This document shows, piece after piece, positions 1 to 5,107 of a stretch of DNA of 5,668 bases. Position 1 is the first letter of the stretch; every line of letters begins with the position of its first letter. The notes beneath the pieces were generated by a model. It was not told where the DNA came from and searched no databases. It worked only from the letters and a program-made list of their open reading frames with translations. Location: contig JBKJQB010000102.1 in assembly GCA_046594105.1 (NCBI GenBank), forward strand, positions 1 to 5,668. Reading direction: 5' to 3'. This DNA is from JBDSGC01 sp046594105. GTDB taxonomy: Bacteria > Acidobacteriota > Thermoanaerobaculia > Gp7-AA8. The position numbers were made by a program, and so were the translations under genes.

Positions 1-288
1 AGTGGCGTCGTTGATGGCGCAGGGGAGAGGACCCGCGGCATCCACGACATAGACATTTCCTGTGACTTCGCCGCATGTGAGAAGAAGAGCCGCGCCTGTG
101 ATGGGACTCGTTCCCACATTTCCAACAATCGGGGATGCATACACGTCGGTGATGCCGGTTTTGCTCAAAATTGTGAAAGTACCTGCCGTGCCAAGCTGGA
201 CTGGCGTGGGACCGATCCCGTATCCGCCTGCGTATCCGCTTCCTGCCACGGTCAGCAGTAGTACCGTCAACAACAGAGACTTGGTCAT
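1..288 (-). CDS. DUF3494 ice-binding-like secreted protein, N-terminal part (runs off left edge)
   Basis: Ninety-six codons are present, reading from ATG at 288 to the window edge with no stop. Seen in the sequence: a signal peptide with K3, a Leu-rich core at residues 4-15 and a likely cleavage site after Gly-Tyr-Ala at residue 20, then a short Gly-rich linker. The mature start carries LGTAG (32-36), ILSKTGI (40-46), VGNVGTSPITG (55-65) and a segment with C72, EVTG and VDAAGPLPC ending at C90. This order matches the N-terminus of the DUF3494 family, a beta-solenoid fold that includes ice-binding/antifreeze proteins and many members of unknown activity. Export out of the cytoplasm follows from the signal peptide. 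Whether it binds ice cannot be told, because the ice-facing solenoid lies mostly outside the window. C72 and C90 could form a disulfide. A weak GTGAGAAAA precedes the ATG. G+C is 164 of 288, lower than the neighbouring genes, and this family is known to move horizontally. Confidence 0.85.
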   Translation of the reverse strand, partial: MTKSLLLTVLLLTVAGSGYAGGYGIGPTPVQLGTAGTFTILSKTGITDVYASPIVGNVGTSPITGAALLLTCGEVTGNVYVVDAAGPLPCAINDAT

Positions 289-299
289 TTTTCTCACTT

Positions 300-316
300 T
301 CTATTCTGAGAATAGA
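300..316. promoter_or_regulatory. 17-bp near-perfect palindrome just upstream of the ice-binding-like start codon
   Basis: TCTATTCT-G-AGAATAGA has eight-base perfect arms around a single central base and ends 11 bp before the ATG. Symmetry with a one-base centre is typical of a site for a dimeric regulator. As RNA, six pairs around a five-base loop could form next to the ribosome-binding region. The regulator is unknown. Confidence 0.45.
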
Positions 317-324
317 TTTCAATT

Positions 325-337
325 GGGATTGCATCCC
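325..337. promoter_or_regulatory. Short palindrome in the ice-binding-like gene's upstream spacer
   Basis: GGGAT-TGC-ATCCC, five-base perfect arms around three bases, lies about 37 bp from the start codon at 288. It may be an operator half-site pair or a small leader hairpin. No regulator can be named. Confidence 0.3.
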
Positions 338-352
338 CTGCAAACAAAGCAA

Positions 353-368
353 AGCATATTGGATGCCA
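353..368 (-). promoter_or_regulatory. Candidate sigma-54 (-24/-12) promoter of the ice-binding-like gene
   Basis: On the minus strand TGGCATC is followed by four bases and ATGCT, against the RpoN consensus TGGCACG-N4-TTGCW. The diagnostic GG and GC are separated by exactly 10 bases. Transcription would start near 342, giving a leader of about 54 nt that contains the palindromes at 325-337 and 300-316. No good sigma-70 pair was seen in the same spacer. This is a match by eye in an AT-rich region, so chance is possible. Confidence 0.35.
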
Positions 369-468
369 TTAATTCAGCACATTCCTACATTTCCACGAAA
401 GACCGGAGGAAATGCCGCCATGAGCCACTGGAGAAATTGGCACGATGCAAAGCACCGAAGGCGGAGGG

Positions 469-1026
469 TCACTCTCCGGCGAAAAGCTGTTGCATCTCGG
501 GGTATCGCTCTCCGAGTGTGGTGCCGAGCTGCGTCAGAAGTTGGGTGGTCTCGCGGTCCGGCTCCAGCACGGACCGGCTGTACATTTCGATCACCGCACA
601 GACTTTCCCCTCGTGCACGACCGGAAAGGCCACCAACGCGCGGACCAGGTCGCGGATTGCCCCGCGCAATCGGGGAAAGTTGTCGTCCTTGATCACGTTC
701 GGGATCCACTCCGGCGCCGCGTGCTGAAAGGTGCGGCCCGGCATCCCCTCCCCGGCGGCAAACCTCGAGTCGGCGGTCTGCTTTTCGAAGACCTCCATCT
801 CCACCGTGGCCTGGAAGAGCCGGCTGCGAAGCTTCCCATCCGGCTGCGGAACCCAGATCGCGTATCCCACGAAGCCGAGCCTGCTGACTCCCTCCATCAG
901 CGCCTCGCGCCAGGCTCCCTCCTCGATCACACCGGACTGAAGCCGATCACGAAGATGACGCACGATCTCCCGGGCGATCTCGCCACGCTCCCCTGGCGTA
1001 GCGCTCCACCACGGATGGTCGCTCAT
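469..1026 (-). CDS. GAF domain-containing protein
   Basis: This is a 185-residue soluble protein with no signal peptide or membrane segment. After an N-terminal helical lead (about 1-45), the rest forms one GAF domain. Visible GAF hallmarks are GFVGYAIWVP (51-60), the AAGEGMPGR stretch (90-98) followed by PEWIPNV (105-111), and the core strand VALVAFPV...GKVCAVIEMYS in the C-terminal half. GAF domains bind small molecules (cyclic nucleotides, haem, bilins, oxidants) and act as sensors. The ligand cannot be read from the sequence, and I see no Cys pair or phosphorelay residue to suggest one. No kinase, cyclase or DNA-binding domain is attached, so it must act through partners or as a free-standing sensor. 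The ATG start has no clear Shine-Dalgarno. It lies 48 bp downstream of the YihY-family stop on the same strand, with its own -10-like TAGAAT nine bases before the ATG. Confidence 0.88.
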   Translation of the reverse strand: MSDHPWWSATPGERGEIAREIVRHLRDRLQSGVIEEGAWREALMEGVSRLGFVGYAIWVPQPDGKLRSRLFQATVEMEVFEKQTADSRFAAGEGMPGRTFQHAAPEWIPNVIKDDNFPRLRGAIRDLVRALVAFPVVHEGKVCAVIEMYSRSVLEPDRETTQLLTQLGTTLGERYPEMQQLFAGE

Positions 1027-1035
1027 GCGGCGCGC

Positions 1036-1041
1036 ATTCTA
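1036..1041 (-). promoter_or_regulatory. -10-like TAGAAT immediately upstream of the GAF gene
   Basis: The minus strand reads AGGCTAGAAT, whose TAGAAT matches TATAAT at five of six bases. It ends nine bases before the ATG at 1026. Transcription would start at or within a base or two of the start codon, implying a leaderless mRNA, which fits the missing Shine-Dalgarno. No matching -35 is evident. The same ten bases occur upstream of the thioredoxin gene. Confidence 0.35.
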
Positions 1042-1074
1042 GCCTGCCCGCGCAACCGACCCGCAGAAACCAGA

Positions 1075-1968
1075 TCACTCCGCTTGCGCTGCGGGGTCGT
1101 GTTCGTCGGAGTACTGGTGGGTCAGTTCCAGGCCGAAGAAGAAGATCTGGGCGGACCAGTAGGCCCAGACCATGACCACCACCACTGATCCGGCCGGGCC
1201 GTAGCGGGATCCGACGGCGGCTTTGCCGAGGTAGAGACCGAGGAGAAATTTTCCGAGGACGAAGAGGAGGGCGGTGACGACGGCGCCGGGGAGGACGTCG
1301 CGCCAGCGGACGTGACGCTTCGGCAGGTAGCGGAACAGCAATGCGAACAGGATCGACAGCACCACGCTGGACACGGAGAGCTGCACCAGGTGCCAGAGGG
1401 CTTCGCCTCCTTTCAAGTGCGACTCGGCGAAGCGGCCGGTCACGGCGATGGCTGCGTCGGCGAGAGCGGAGATCGCCAGCAGAAGCGTGACGCTGAGCAC
1501 CATGGCGATCGAGGTCATGCGATGCGTGAGCTTGGCCAGCCAGCCTTTCGGATGCGCCGGCTCGACGTGCCAGATCGTGCGCAGCGCGTCGCGGATCTGG
1601 CGGTAGACGCCGCTCACGCCGAACAGCAGCCCGCTGAATCCGATGGCCGTGGCCAGCCATCCTGCATTTGGCGTGGCGGCCGCCTTGACCATCTCGGCCA
1701 CCGCCGCAGCAGCGGTGTCGCCGAAGAAGCTGGCCACAAAACTCAGGATTTTCTGCTGGGCCACATCGCGGCCGAAGAGCCGGGCCAGACCGCTGATGGC
1801 GATCAGCAGCGCCGGCGCGATGGTGAACACGAAGAAGAAGGACAGCGCCGCGCCGAAACGCGATGGGTTGTGACGATCGAACGAGCGGTAGGTGTGACGG
1901 AAGACCGTGGGGAGGCCCGCGGCGCGGCTGAGCAGATGAGAGCGGGCCGGCGGAGCCTCCAGAACCAT
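1075..1968 (-). CDS. YihY/virulence factor BrkB family inner-membrane protein
   Basis: This is a 297-residue polytopic protein of the YihY/BrkB family, once mis-annotated as RNase BN. Its function is unresolved. Family signatures seen: the amphipathic lead ending in RSFDRHNPSRFGAALSFFFVFTIAPALLI (about residues 28-56), where Tyr-rich ALAYY-type residues are replaced by FFF; a GVSGVYRQIRDALRTIW block after the second membrane segment; and the diagnostic C-terminal YGPAGSVVVVMVW...SAQIFFFGLELT (256-283). About six membrane segments are visible, and the length is normal for the family. I chose ATG at 1968. A GTG at 2016 in the same frame would add 16 residues but would start only 17 bp from the end of tRNA-Glu. 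Neither start has a clear Shine-Dalgarno. No terminator lies between the tRNA and this gene, so read-through from the tRNA promoter is likely. Confidence 0.92.
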   Translation of the reverse strand: MVLEAPPARSHLLSRAAGLPTVFRHTYRSFDRHNPSRFGAALSFFFVFTIAPALLIAISGLARLFGRDVAQQKILSFVASFFGDTAAAAVAEMVKAAATPNAGWLATAIGFSGLLFGVSGVYRQIRDALRTIWHVEPAHPKGWLAKLTHRMTSIAMVLSVTLLLAISALADAAIAVTGRFAESHLKGGEALWHLVQLSVSSVVLSILFALLFRYLPKRHVRWRDVLPGAVVTALLFVLGKFLLGLYLGKAAVGSRYGPAGSVVVVMVWAYWSAQIFFFGLELTHQYSDEHDPAAQAE

Positions 1969-2033
1969 GGCCCAAAGGGTAACGGGTTTCGACCGCGGGC
2001 CGGCAAGCGATCTCACCGCGTCGTTGATTCGAT

Positions 2034-2109
<76 letters not shown>

Positions 2110-2154
2110 TCTCAATCGACTGCTGCTGCGAGGTGGCGATGAAACGAGACTGCC

Positions 2155-2229
2155 TGGTGAGCCCGGTAGGGATCGAACCTACGACCAATTGGTTAAAAGC
2201 CAACTGCTCTACCACTGAGCTACGGGCCC
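2155..2229 (-). tRNA. tRNA-Lys(TTT), CCA encoded
   Basis: The acceptor stem GGGCCCG (2229-2223) pairs with CGGGCTC (2165-2159) with one G-T wobble, then discriminator A and encoded CCA (2157-2155). The D arm reads GCTCAGTGGTAGAGC. The anticodon stem GTTGG/CCAAT holds the loop CTTTTAA with anticodon TTT at 2197-2195, which decodes AAA/AAG. The T arm has GTTCGATCC with a GTAGG/CCTAC stem. It is 75 nt including CCA and is the first gene of a two-tRNA unit. Confidence 0.97.
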
Positions 2230-2283
2230 CACTGATTCGACGGCCGATCCAACGAACAGCGGGCAGGCGCCCGGAAGGTGGTG

Positions 2284-2312
2284 ACCATACGGAGCCGGCC
2301 CCGCGGTGTCAA
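2284..2312 (-). promoter_or_regulatory. Sigma-70-type promoter of the tRNA-Lys/tRNA-Glu unit
   Basis: The minus strand carries a perfect -35 TTGACA at 2312-2307, a 17-nt GC-rich spacer, and -10 TATGGT at 2289-2284 (four of six). Predicted start is near 2277, leaving a leader of about 48 nt before tRNA-Lys. A GC hairpin (CGGGC-AGGC-GCCCG in plus-strand reading, 2260-2273) lies in that leader. The -35 box overlaps an upstream GTG of the opposite-strand GDT1 reading frame, which argues against that GTG being its start. Confidence 0.7.
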
Positions 2313-2389
2313 CCACGGAAATTGAGGAACGGGCTGGTCCGGCAGGAAATTGCGTGGAGTCGGGCGCGACGTTTGCGAGATCATTCCCT

Positions 2390-2659
2390 ATGTGGAAAGC
2401 CTTCCCCGCGATTTTTCTGACGGTGTTCCTGGCCGAGATCGGCGACAAGACCCAGCTGGCCACCATGCTGTTTTCCGCCGAGGGGCAGACCAGCAAATGG
2501 GTGGTCTTCGCGGCCAGCTCTGCGGCGCTGGTGGTGGCCGCCGGCATCGGCGTGCTGGTGGGCGCGCAATTGGAGCGCTTCATCAAACCACAGACGCTGA
2601 AGCTGATCGCCGGAATCGGCTTCGTGGCCATCGGCGTGTGGACGATGGTGTCGCGTTAA
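2390..2659 (+). CDS. Single-domain TMEM165/GDT1 (UPF0016) family cation transporter
   Basis: This is an 89-residue membrane protein with the family's acidic motif, E16-I-G-D-K-T21 (LAEIGDKTQLATM), inside the first of about three hydrophobic segments (roughly 5-28, 37-60 and 70-87). Characterised GDT1 proteins move Mn2+ or Ca2+ across membranes. Bacterial relatives export Mn2+, with the E-x-G-D-K/R-T/S motif forming the ion site. Most family members have two such domains and about 200 residues. This gene has one, so a working transporter would need a dimer or a partner, and no second copy is in the window. I chose ATG at 2390 because the encoded protein then begins MWKAFPAIFLTVFLAE, like other members. 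A GTG at 2306 in the same frame would add 28 polar residues and overlap the tRNA promoter. No strong Shine-Dalgarno or promoter was recognised. No Mn-riboswitch was seen upstream. Confidence 0.88.
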   Translation: MWKAFPAIFLTVFLAEIGDKTQLATMLFSAEGQTSKWVVFAASSAALVVAAGIGVLVGAQLERFIKPQTLKLIAGIGFVAIGVWTMVSR

Positions 2660-2660
2660 G

Positions 2661-2703
2661 CCGCATTTCTCACCCGCAGCAGGATGGGTTGTGAGAAATG
2701 CGG
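2661..2703. terminator. Perfect 13-bp inverted repeat between convergent genes, likely bidirectional terminator or dispersed palindrome
   Basis: CCGCATTTCTCAC (2661-2673) and GTGAGAAATGCGG (2691-2703) are exact reverse complements around a 17-nt loop. The first arm starts one base after the GDT1 stop codon. The thioredoxin gene, on the opposite strand, ends 71 bp beyond the second arm. Position suggests a terminator, but neither side has a T-run. A competing pairing exists: ACCCGCA (2672-2678) with TGCGGGT (2699-2705). It may instead be a copy of a dispersed intergenic palindrome. Confidence 0.55.
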
Positions 2704-2773
2704 GTTCAGCCAGTCCGGATTGGGATCGAGGTGCGAGACTTCTGTCCTCCCCGGTCTCTGAGGGCATCGGTTT

Positions 2774-3583
2774 TCAGTGAAGCTTCGCGAGCGCGACGGT
2801 GGCGTTCTGGTAGGCGGCGCTATCGGGAGGAGCGACGCTCTGGACGTGCTGGTACGCCTCGCGGGCGGCAGTGAAATCTTTGGCCAGGCCCTCCACGTCG
2901 CCTAGAAGCAGCCAGCCGAACGCCGCGTTCTCGTTGTCCATGGGCGCCTGCATGATCTGCCGGAGGAGCTTGATCGACTTTTTCGTGTTTCCGTCGATGC
3001 TGAAGGTGAACGCTTCCTGAATCGAGGCGGTGCGTGCCGCCTTGGTCTTGCCCTCCCTCTCCGCCAACTTCCGTGCCTGAGTGAACGACTTGCGGGCATT
3101 GTCGGTCAATCGCAGTCGCATGAACGCATTGGCGGTCGCGAAGGCCCCCTCCAGTTCTTTCCCCTCGGCGACCAGATCGGAGGCACGGAGGAACGCTGCT
3201 CTGGCCGCGCTCAACTGAGCGATGGCATCGCGGAAGACGTTCAGTTCCCGCGCTCCTTCGACGCGGATCAACTCGCGCTCGCCGGGGTCGTAAACAATGT
3301 AGCTCGGGAGCACGCCCACGTTTCGAGACCGCGCGATCCCAGACCGATCGACGTCCACGCGCAGCATCACAAAATTTGCGAGCTGCTCCTTGATGTCCTG
3401 GCGGCTGAATACGGTCGCCTCCATGACTCGGCAGGGAGCACACCACGTTGCGTAAAAATCGACGAAGACCAGGCGCTTCTGTGCCTTTGCGTCGGCGAAG
3501 GCAGCCTTCCAATCCCGCTCCGCAGGAGATTCAGCCCGCGCACCACTGGCCACGAGAAGAAGTGCGAGGATCGAGCCTCGCAC
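2774..3583 (-). CDS. Exported thioredoxin-fold protein with C-terminal helical-repeat region
   Basis: From GTG at 3583 the protein has 269 residues. A signal peptide (MRGSILALLLVASGARA, cleavage before Glu-Ser) directs it to the periplasm. A thioredoxin domain follows at about 22-120, with DWKAAFADAKAQKRLVFVDFY leading into the active site W47-C-A-P-C51 and the cis-proline loop GVLPSY (P93). These are the features of an active thiol-disulfide oxidoreductase. Residues about 125-269 are helical and TPR-like (AARAAFLRASDLVAEGKELEGA..., FGWLLLGDVEGLAKDFTAAREAYQHVQSV), probably for partner binding. The GTG is preferred because GGAGG sits five bases before it. An ATG at 3646 in frame would put an Arg/Pro-rich stretch before the signal peptide and would lie only a few bases from the predicted transcription start. 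No DsbD- or cytochrome-maturation-type partner is nearby, so the substrate is unknown. Confidence 0.88.
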   Translation of the reverse strand: MRGSILALLLVASGARAESPAERDWKAAFADAKAQKRLVFVDFYATWCAPCRVMEATVFSRQDIKEQLANFVMLRVDVDRSGIARSRNVGVLPSYIVYDPGERELIRVEGARELNVFRDAIAQLSAARAAFLRASDLVAEGKELEGAFATANAFMRLRLTDNARKSFTQARKLAEREGKTKAARTASIQEAFTFSIDGNTKKSIKLLRQIMQAPMDNENAAFGWLLLGDVEGLAKDFTAAREAYQHVQSVAPPDSAAYQNATVALAKLH

Positions 3584-3592
3584 AACGACCTC
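3581..3592 (-). promoter_or_regulatory. Ribosome-binding site that fixes the thioredoxin gene's GTG start
   Basis: The minus strand reads GGAGG, TCGTT, GTG, a strong Shine-Dalgarno with five-base spacing. It selects the GTG at 3583 over the upstream in-frame ATG at 3646. Confidence 0.7.
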
Positions 3593-3655
3593 CAGGCGGC
3601 TTCGACTTCCGCCGGGAAACGAGGGGCGCGGCCGAAGCGGAACCATCGTCCTTCT

Positions 3656-3661
3656 ATTCTA
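3656..3661 (-). promoter_or_regulatory. -10-like TAGAAT of the thioredoxin gene
   Basis: AGGCTAGAAT on the minus strand gives TAGAAT (five of six to TATAAT). It would start transcription near 3649 and give a leader of about 66 nt to the GTG at 3583. A good -35 at 17 nt was not found, so this is a partial match supported by position and by the identical ten bases in front of the GAF gene. Confidence 0.4.
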
Positions 3662-3795
3662 GCCTCGCTCCGTCAGCAACTCACCGGAGCCCGTGCCGAT
3701 CGGCGTTTTGGTGGCGCAGCTTGCCGCCCCAGTCTGTTCTGAGCAGGGAACAGCACGGTGCGCTGCGCCTGTGAGAGAGAAACGTGCGATCCCGA

Positions 3796-4017
3796 GCCGG
3801 AGTAGCCGGCGTCAGAATGTAGCCCCCGGCGCCAGCCGGGGGAACAACGAGGACCCTCGCGTGCGAGCCCGCGCAGCGGGCGACAGAATAGAATTGGAGT
3901 TGGATCGCGGACCGATTTTGTTGCTTTTCTGTCGCCCGCTACTCGGGTTCACTTCTGACTGGGCCCGCAATCCCGGCTCGCGCCGGGGGCTACATTCTTG
4001 CGCCCGCTGACGCGGGC
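3796..4017. repeat. Hairpin cluster with nested long inverted repeats (MITE- or REP-like element)
   Basis: This block sits in a gene-free spacer. An outer pair, 3814-3840 and 3972-3998, is complementary over 27 bases with one mismatch, and its outermost 18 bases (AGAATGTAGCCCCCGGCG) are perfect. An inner pair, 3875-3888 and 3927-3940 (AGCGGGCGACAGAA), is perfect over 14 bases. Local GC hairpins are packed along it: 3796-3810 (GCCGG/CCGGC), 3823-3842 (CCCCCGGC/GCCGGGGG), 3867-3881 (GCCCGC/GCGGGC), 3935-3947 (CCCG/CGGG), 3972-3987 (CCCGGC/GCCGGG) and 4002-4017 (GCCCGC/GCGGGC). There is no coding signal. The pattern of terminal inverted repeats made of palindromes resembles a non-autonomous mobile element or a compound REP/BIME cluster. 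I see no convincing target-site duplication. It could also act as a transcription barrier between flanking minus-strand genes. Confidence 0.75.
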
Positions 4018-4320
4018 TGATCACCGACAGATTTCAGGTTCCTGCCCTTTGATTCCATCAGCGGGCGCTCTCGCAACCCTGCATAAAACTGGAGGTTTCT
4101 TCGAAGATCGCATGGCGGGCCGCATCACCGTGTGGGCGTTCCCGGCCATACCGTCGCTCCTTCTTTACGGTAAACCGCCCCGACATAATCCGTGGCCTAG
4201 TTTTCGGGGAGCAGACCAGGAAGCCGGCGCTGTTCGGCGAGATCCTGCGGCAGGATGCCCGCGGACCGGCCGAGCGTCGCGGGAGCGGCGCGGGTGGCGG
4301 GCGGGAGCGAGGATCTGCAA
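4018..4320. other. Gene-free spacer downstream of the response regulator, with one doubtful small ORF
   Basis: No recognisable protein or RNA is present. On the minus strand a 42-codon ORF runs from ATG at 4149 to a TGA at 4021-4023, with AAGGAG seven bases ahead of its ATG and the palindrome TTTAC-G-GTAAA at 4164-4174 just upstream. The product is basic and matches nothing I know. A second perfect palindrome, ATCCTGC-G-GCAGGAT (4242-4256), lies 65 bp past the response-regulator stop and has no T-run. Other frames look like noise. Confidence 0.4.
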
Positions 4321-4794
4321 TCAAAGGCGATCGAGTGACCGCGGGCTGATGCGAAAATCGTCGCGGACGCTTTGCGAACCAACGCCGCCGGCCGTGCCGG
4401 CCTCACGAACCGGCGGCACGATCCCCACGCACTCCCGGATGCTCGAAAGCAGTTCGGAAAGTTCGAAGGGCTTGCGAAGGACGCGGAACACGGCCCGGCC
4501 CTCGATCCCTTTCATGTCCCGTTTGGAAGCTGCGGTCAGGATGATGAAGGATTTCGCGAGCTGATCGGGCGCGTGTTGCTCCATGTGTTCGATGACGTCG
4601 AAGCCGGTCATGAACGGCATCATCAGGTCGAGCAGCACAGCGTCGTAGTTTCGGAGGGTGAGGCGATCGATGGCCTCCTGCCCGTTCTGCACGACCTCGA
4701 ACTCCAGGCCCTCGCGCGTCAACACCGCGGCGAGCAGCGTGCGAATCGCCGCGTCGTCATCGACGATGAGGATGCAGGGAGCAGGTTGGGTCAT
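4321..4794 (-). CDS. Single-domain CheY-like response regulator
   Basis: This is a 157-residue cytoplasmic receiver-domain protein. Residues 7-14 (CILIVDDD) supply the acidic Mg2+ pocket, D56 in AVLLDLMMP is the phospho-acceptor, T87 ends strand 4 (FIILTA), and K108-P109 in VLRKPF is the conserved lysine and its cis-peptide. All catalytic receiver residues are present. After about residue 122 there is only a 35-residue tail rich in Gly, Ser and Arg with no DNA-binding or enzyme domain, so output must go through partner proteins. No histidine kinase is in the window, so it is an orphan here. I chose ATG at 4794 because MTQPAPCILIVDDD is a normal receiver start. The frame stays open to 4992 upstream, so a longer form is possible but does not resemble a domain. 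The Shine-Dalgarno is poor. An AT-rich palindrome at 4809-4822 lies just upstream. Confidence 0.92.
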   Translation of the reverse strand: MTQPAPCILIVDDDAAIRTLLAAVLTREGLEFEVVQNGQEAIDRLTLRNYDAVLLDLMMPFMTGFDVIEHMEQHAPDQLAKSFIILTAASKRDMKGIEGRAVFRVLRKPFELSELLSSIRECVGIVPPVREAGTAGGVGSQSVRDDFRISPRSLDRL

Positions 4795-4808
4795 ACGGTC
4801 CGAAGAGG

Positions 4809-4822
4809 TTATTTGGAAATAA
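4809..4822. promoter_or_regulatory. AT-rich 14-bp palindrome upstream of the response regulator
   Basis: TTATTT-GG-AAATAA has perfect six-base arms and stands out in GC-rich surroundings. It lies 15-28 bp upstream of the start codon at 4794, where an operator would block transcription or where the core promoter should be. It could be an operator for the divergent pair or part of the regulator's own promoter. No matching -35/-10 pair was convincing. Confidence 0.4.
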
Positions 4823-5096
4823 GTGCTTCCACCATACTCGCAATCCGCGGCTCTTGTTCGTACAGCGAGTGCAGTCAGCAATTCTTTACGCATCTGCCTG
4901 GTCCTTTCGAGTTCCGTTGGAGAAACCCTGAAGAGGCCGAAGTCCAGGATCACCGCGGCCGGCAGCCTGGTTGCCTCCGAGTCCGCGTCCACCGGAACCG
5001 CTCGTCCTTCGAGTTCGAGGGCCGGTGTGCGCTACCATTTCGCCCGCGAGCATCCAGGTGTTCCCCATCGCATCGCTCCACCAGGAAGACTGAAGC

Positions 5097-5102
5097 AGGA
5101 GG
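5097..5102 (+). promoter_or_regulatory. Near-ideal Shine-Dalgarno of the propeller gene
   Basis: AGGAGG is followed by five bases (CAGCT) and ATG at 5108. This is the strongest ribosome-binding site in the window and fixes the start of a gene that has no stop within it. Confidence 0.85.
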
Positions 5103-5107
5103 CAGCT

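Larger units (their letters stand above)
4795..5107. other. Divergent spacer between response regulator and propeller gene
   Basis: These 313 bp must hold the promoters of both flanking genes. Beyond the palindrome near the response regulator, I could not find a -35/-10 pair I trust on either strand. Minus-strand frames remain open through much of it, including the response regulator's own frame up to 4992. The translations are low-complexity and unlike any domain, as expected from GC-rich DNA. Confidence 0.4.

Noticed and set aside
62..727. Plus-strand ORF across the ice-binding-like gene and spacer
   Set aside because: It crosses a gene with signal peptide and family motifs on the opposite strand and has no recognisable content.
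445..1188. Plus-strand ORF opposite the GAF gene
   Set aside because: It has no domain, ends in a His run, and mirrors the codon structure of the GAF and YihY genes on the other strand.
2306..2389. Longer GDT1 protein from GTG at 2306
   Set aside because: The extra 28 residues are polar and unlike the family, and the GTG lies on the -35 box of the tRNA promoter.
3734..3753. CTGTTC-N8-GAACAG as a LexA/SOS box
   Set aside because: The spacing does not fit CTG-N10-CAG or the GAAC-N4-GTTC form, and no SOS gene lies nearby.
3796..4017. Repeat cluster as a CRISPR array
   Set aside because: The repeats are inverted and of unequal length, with no regular direct repeat-spacer unit and no cas gene nearby.
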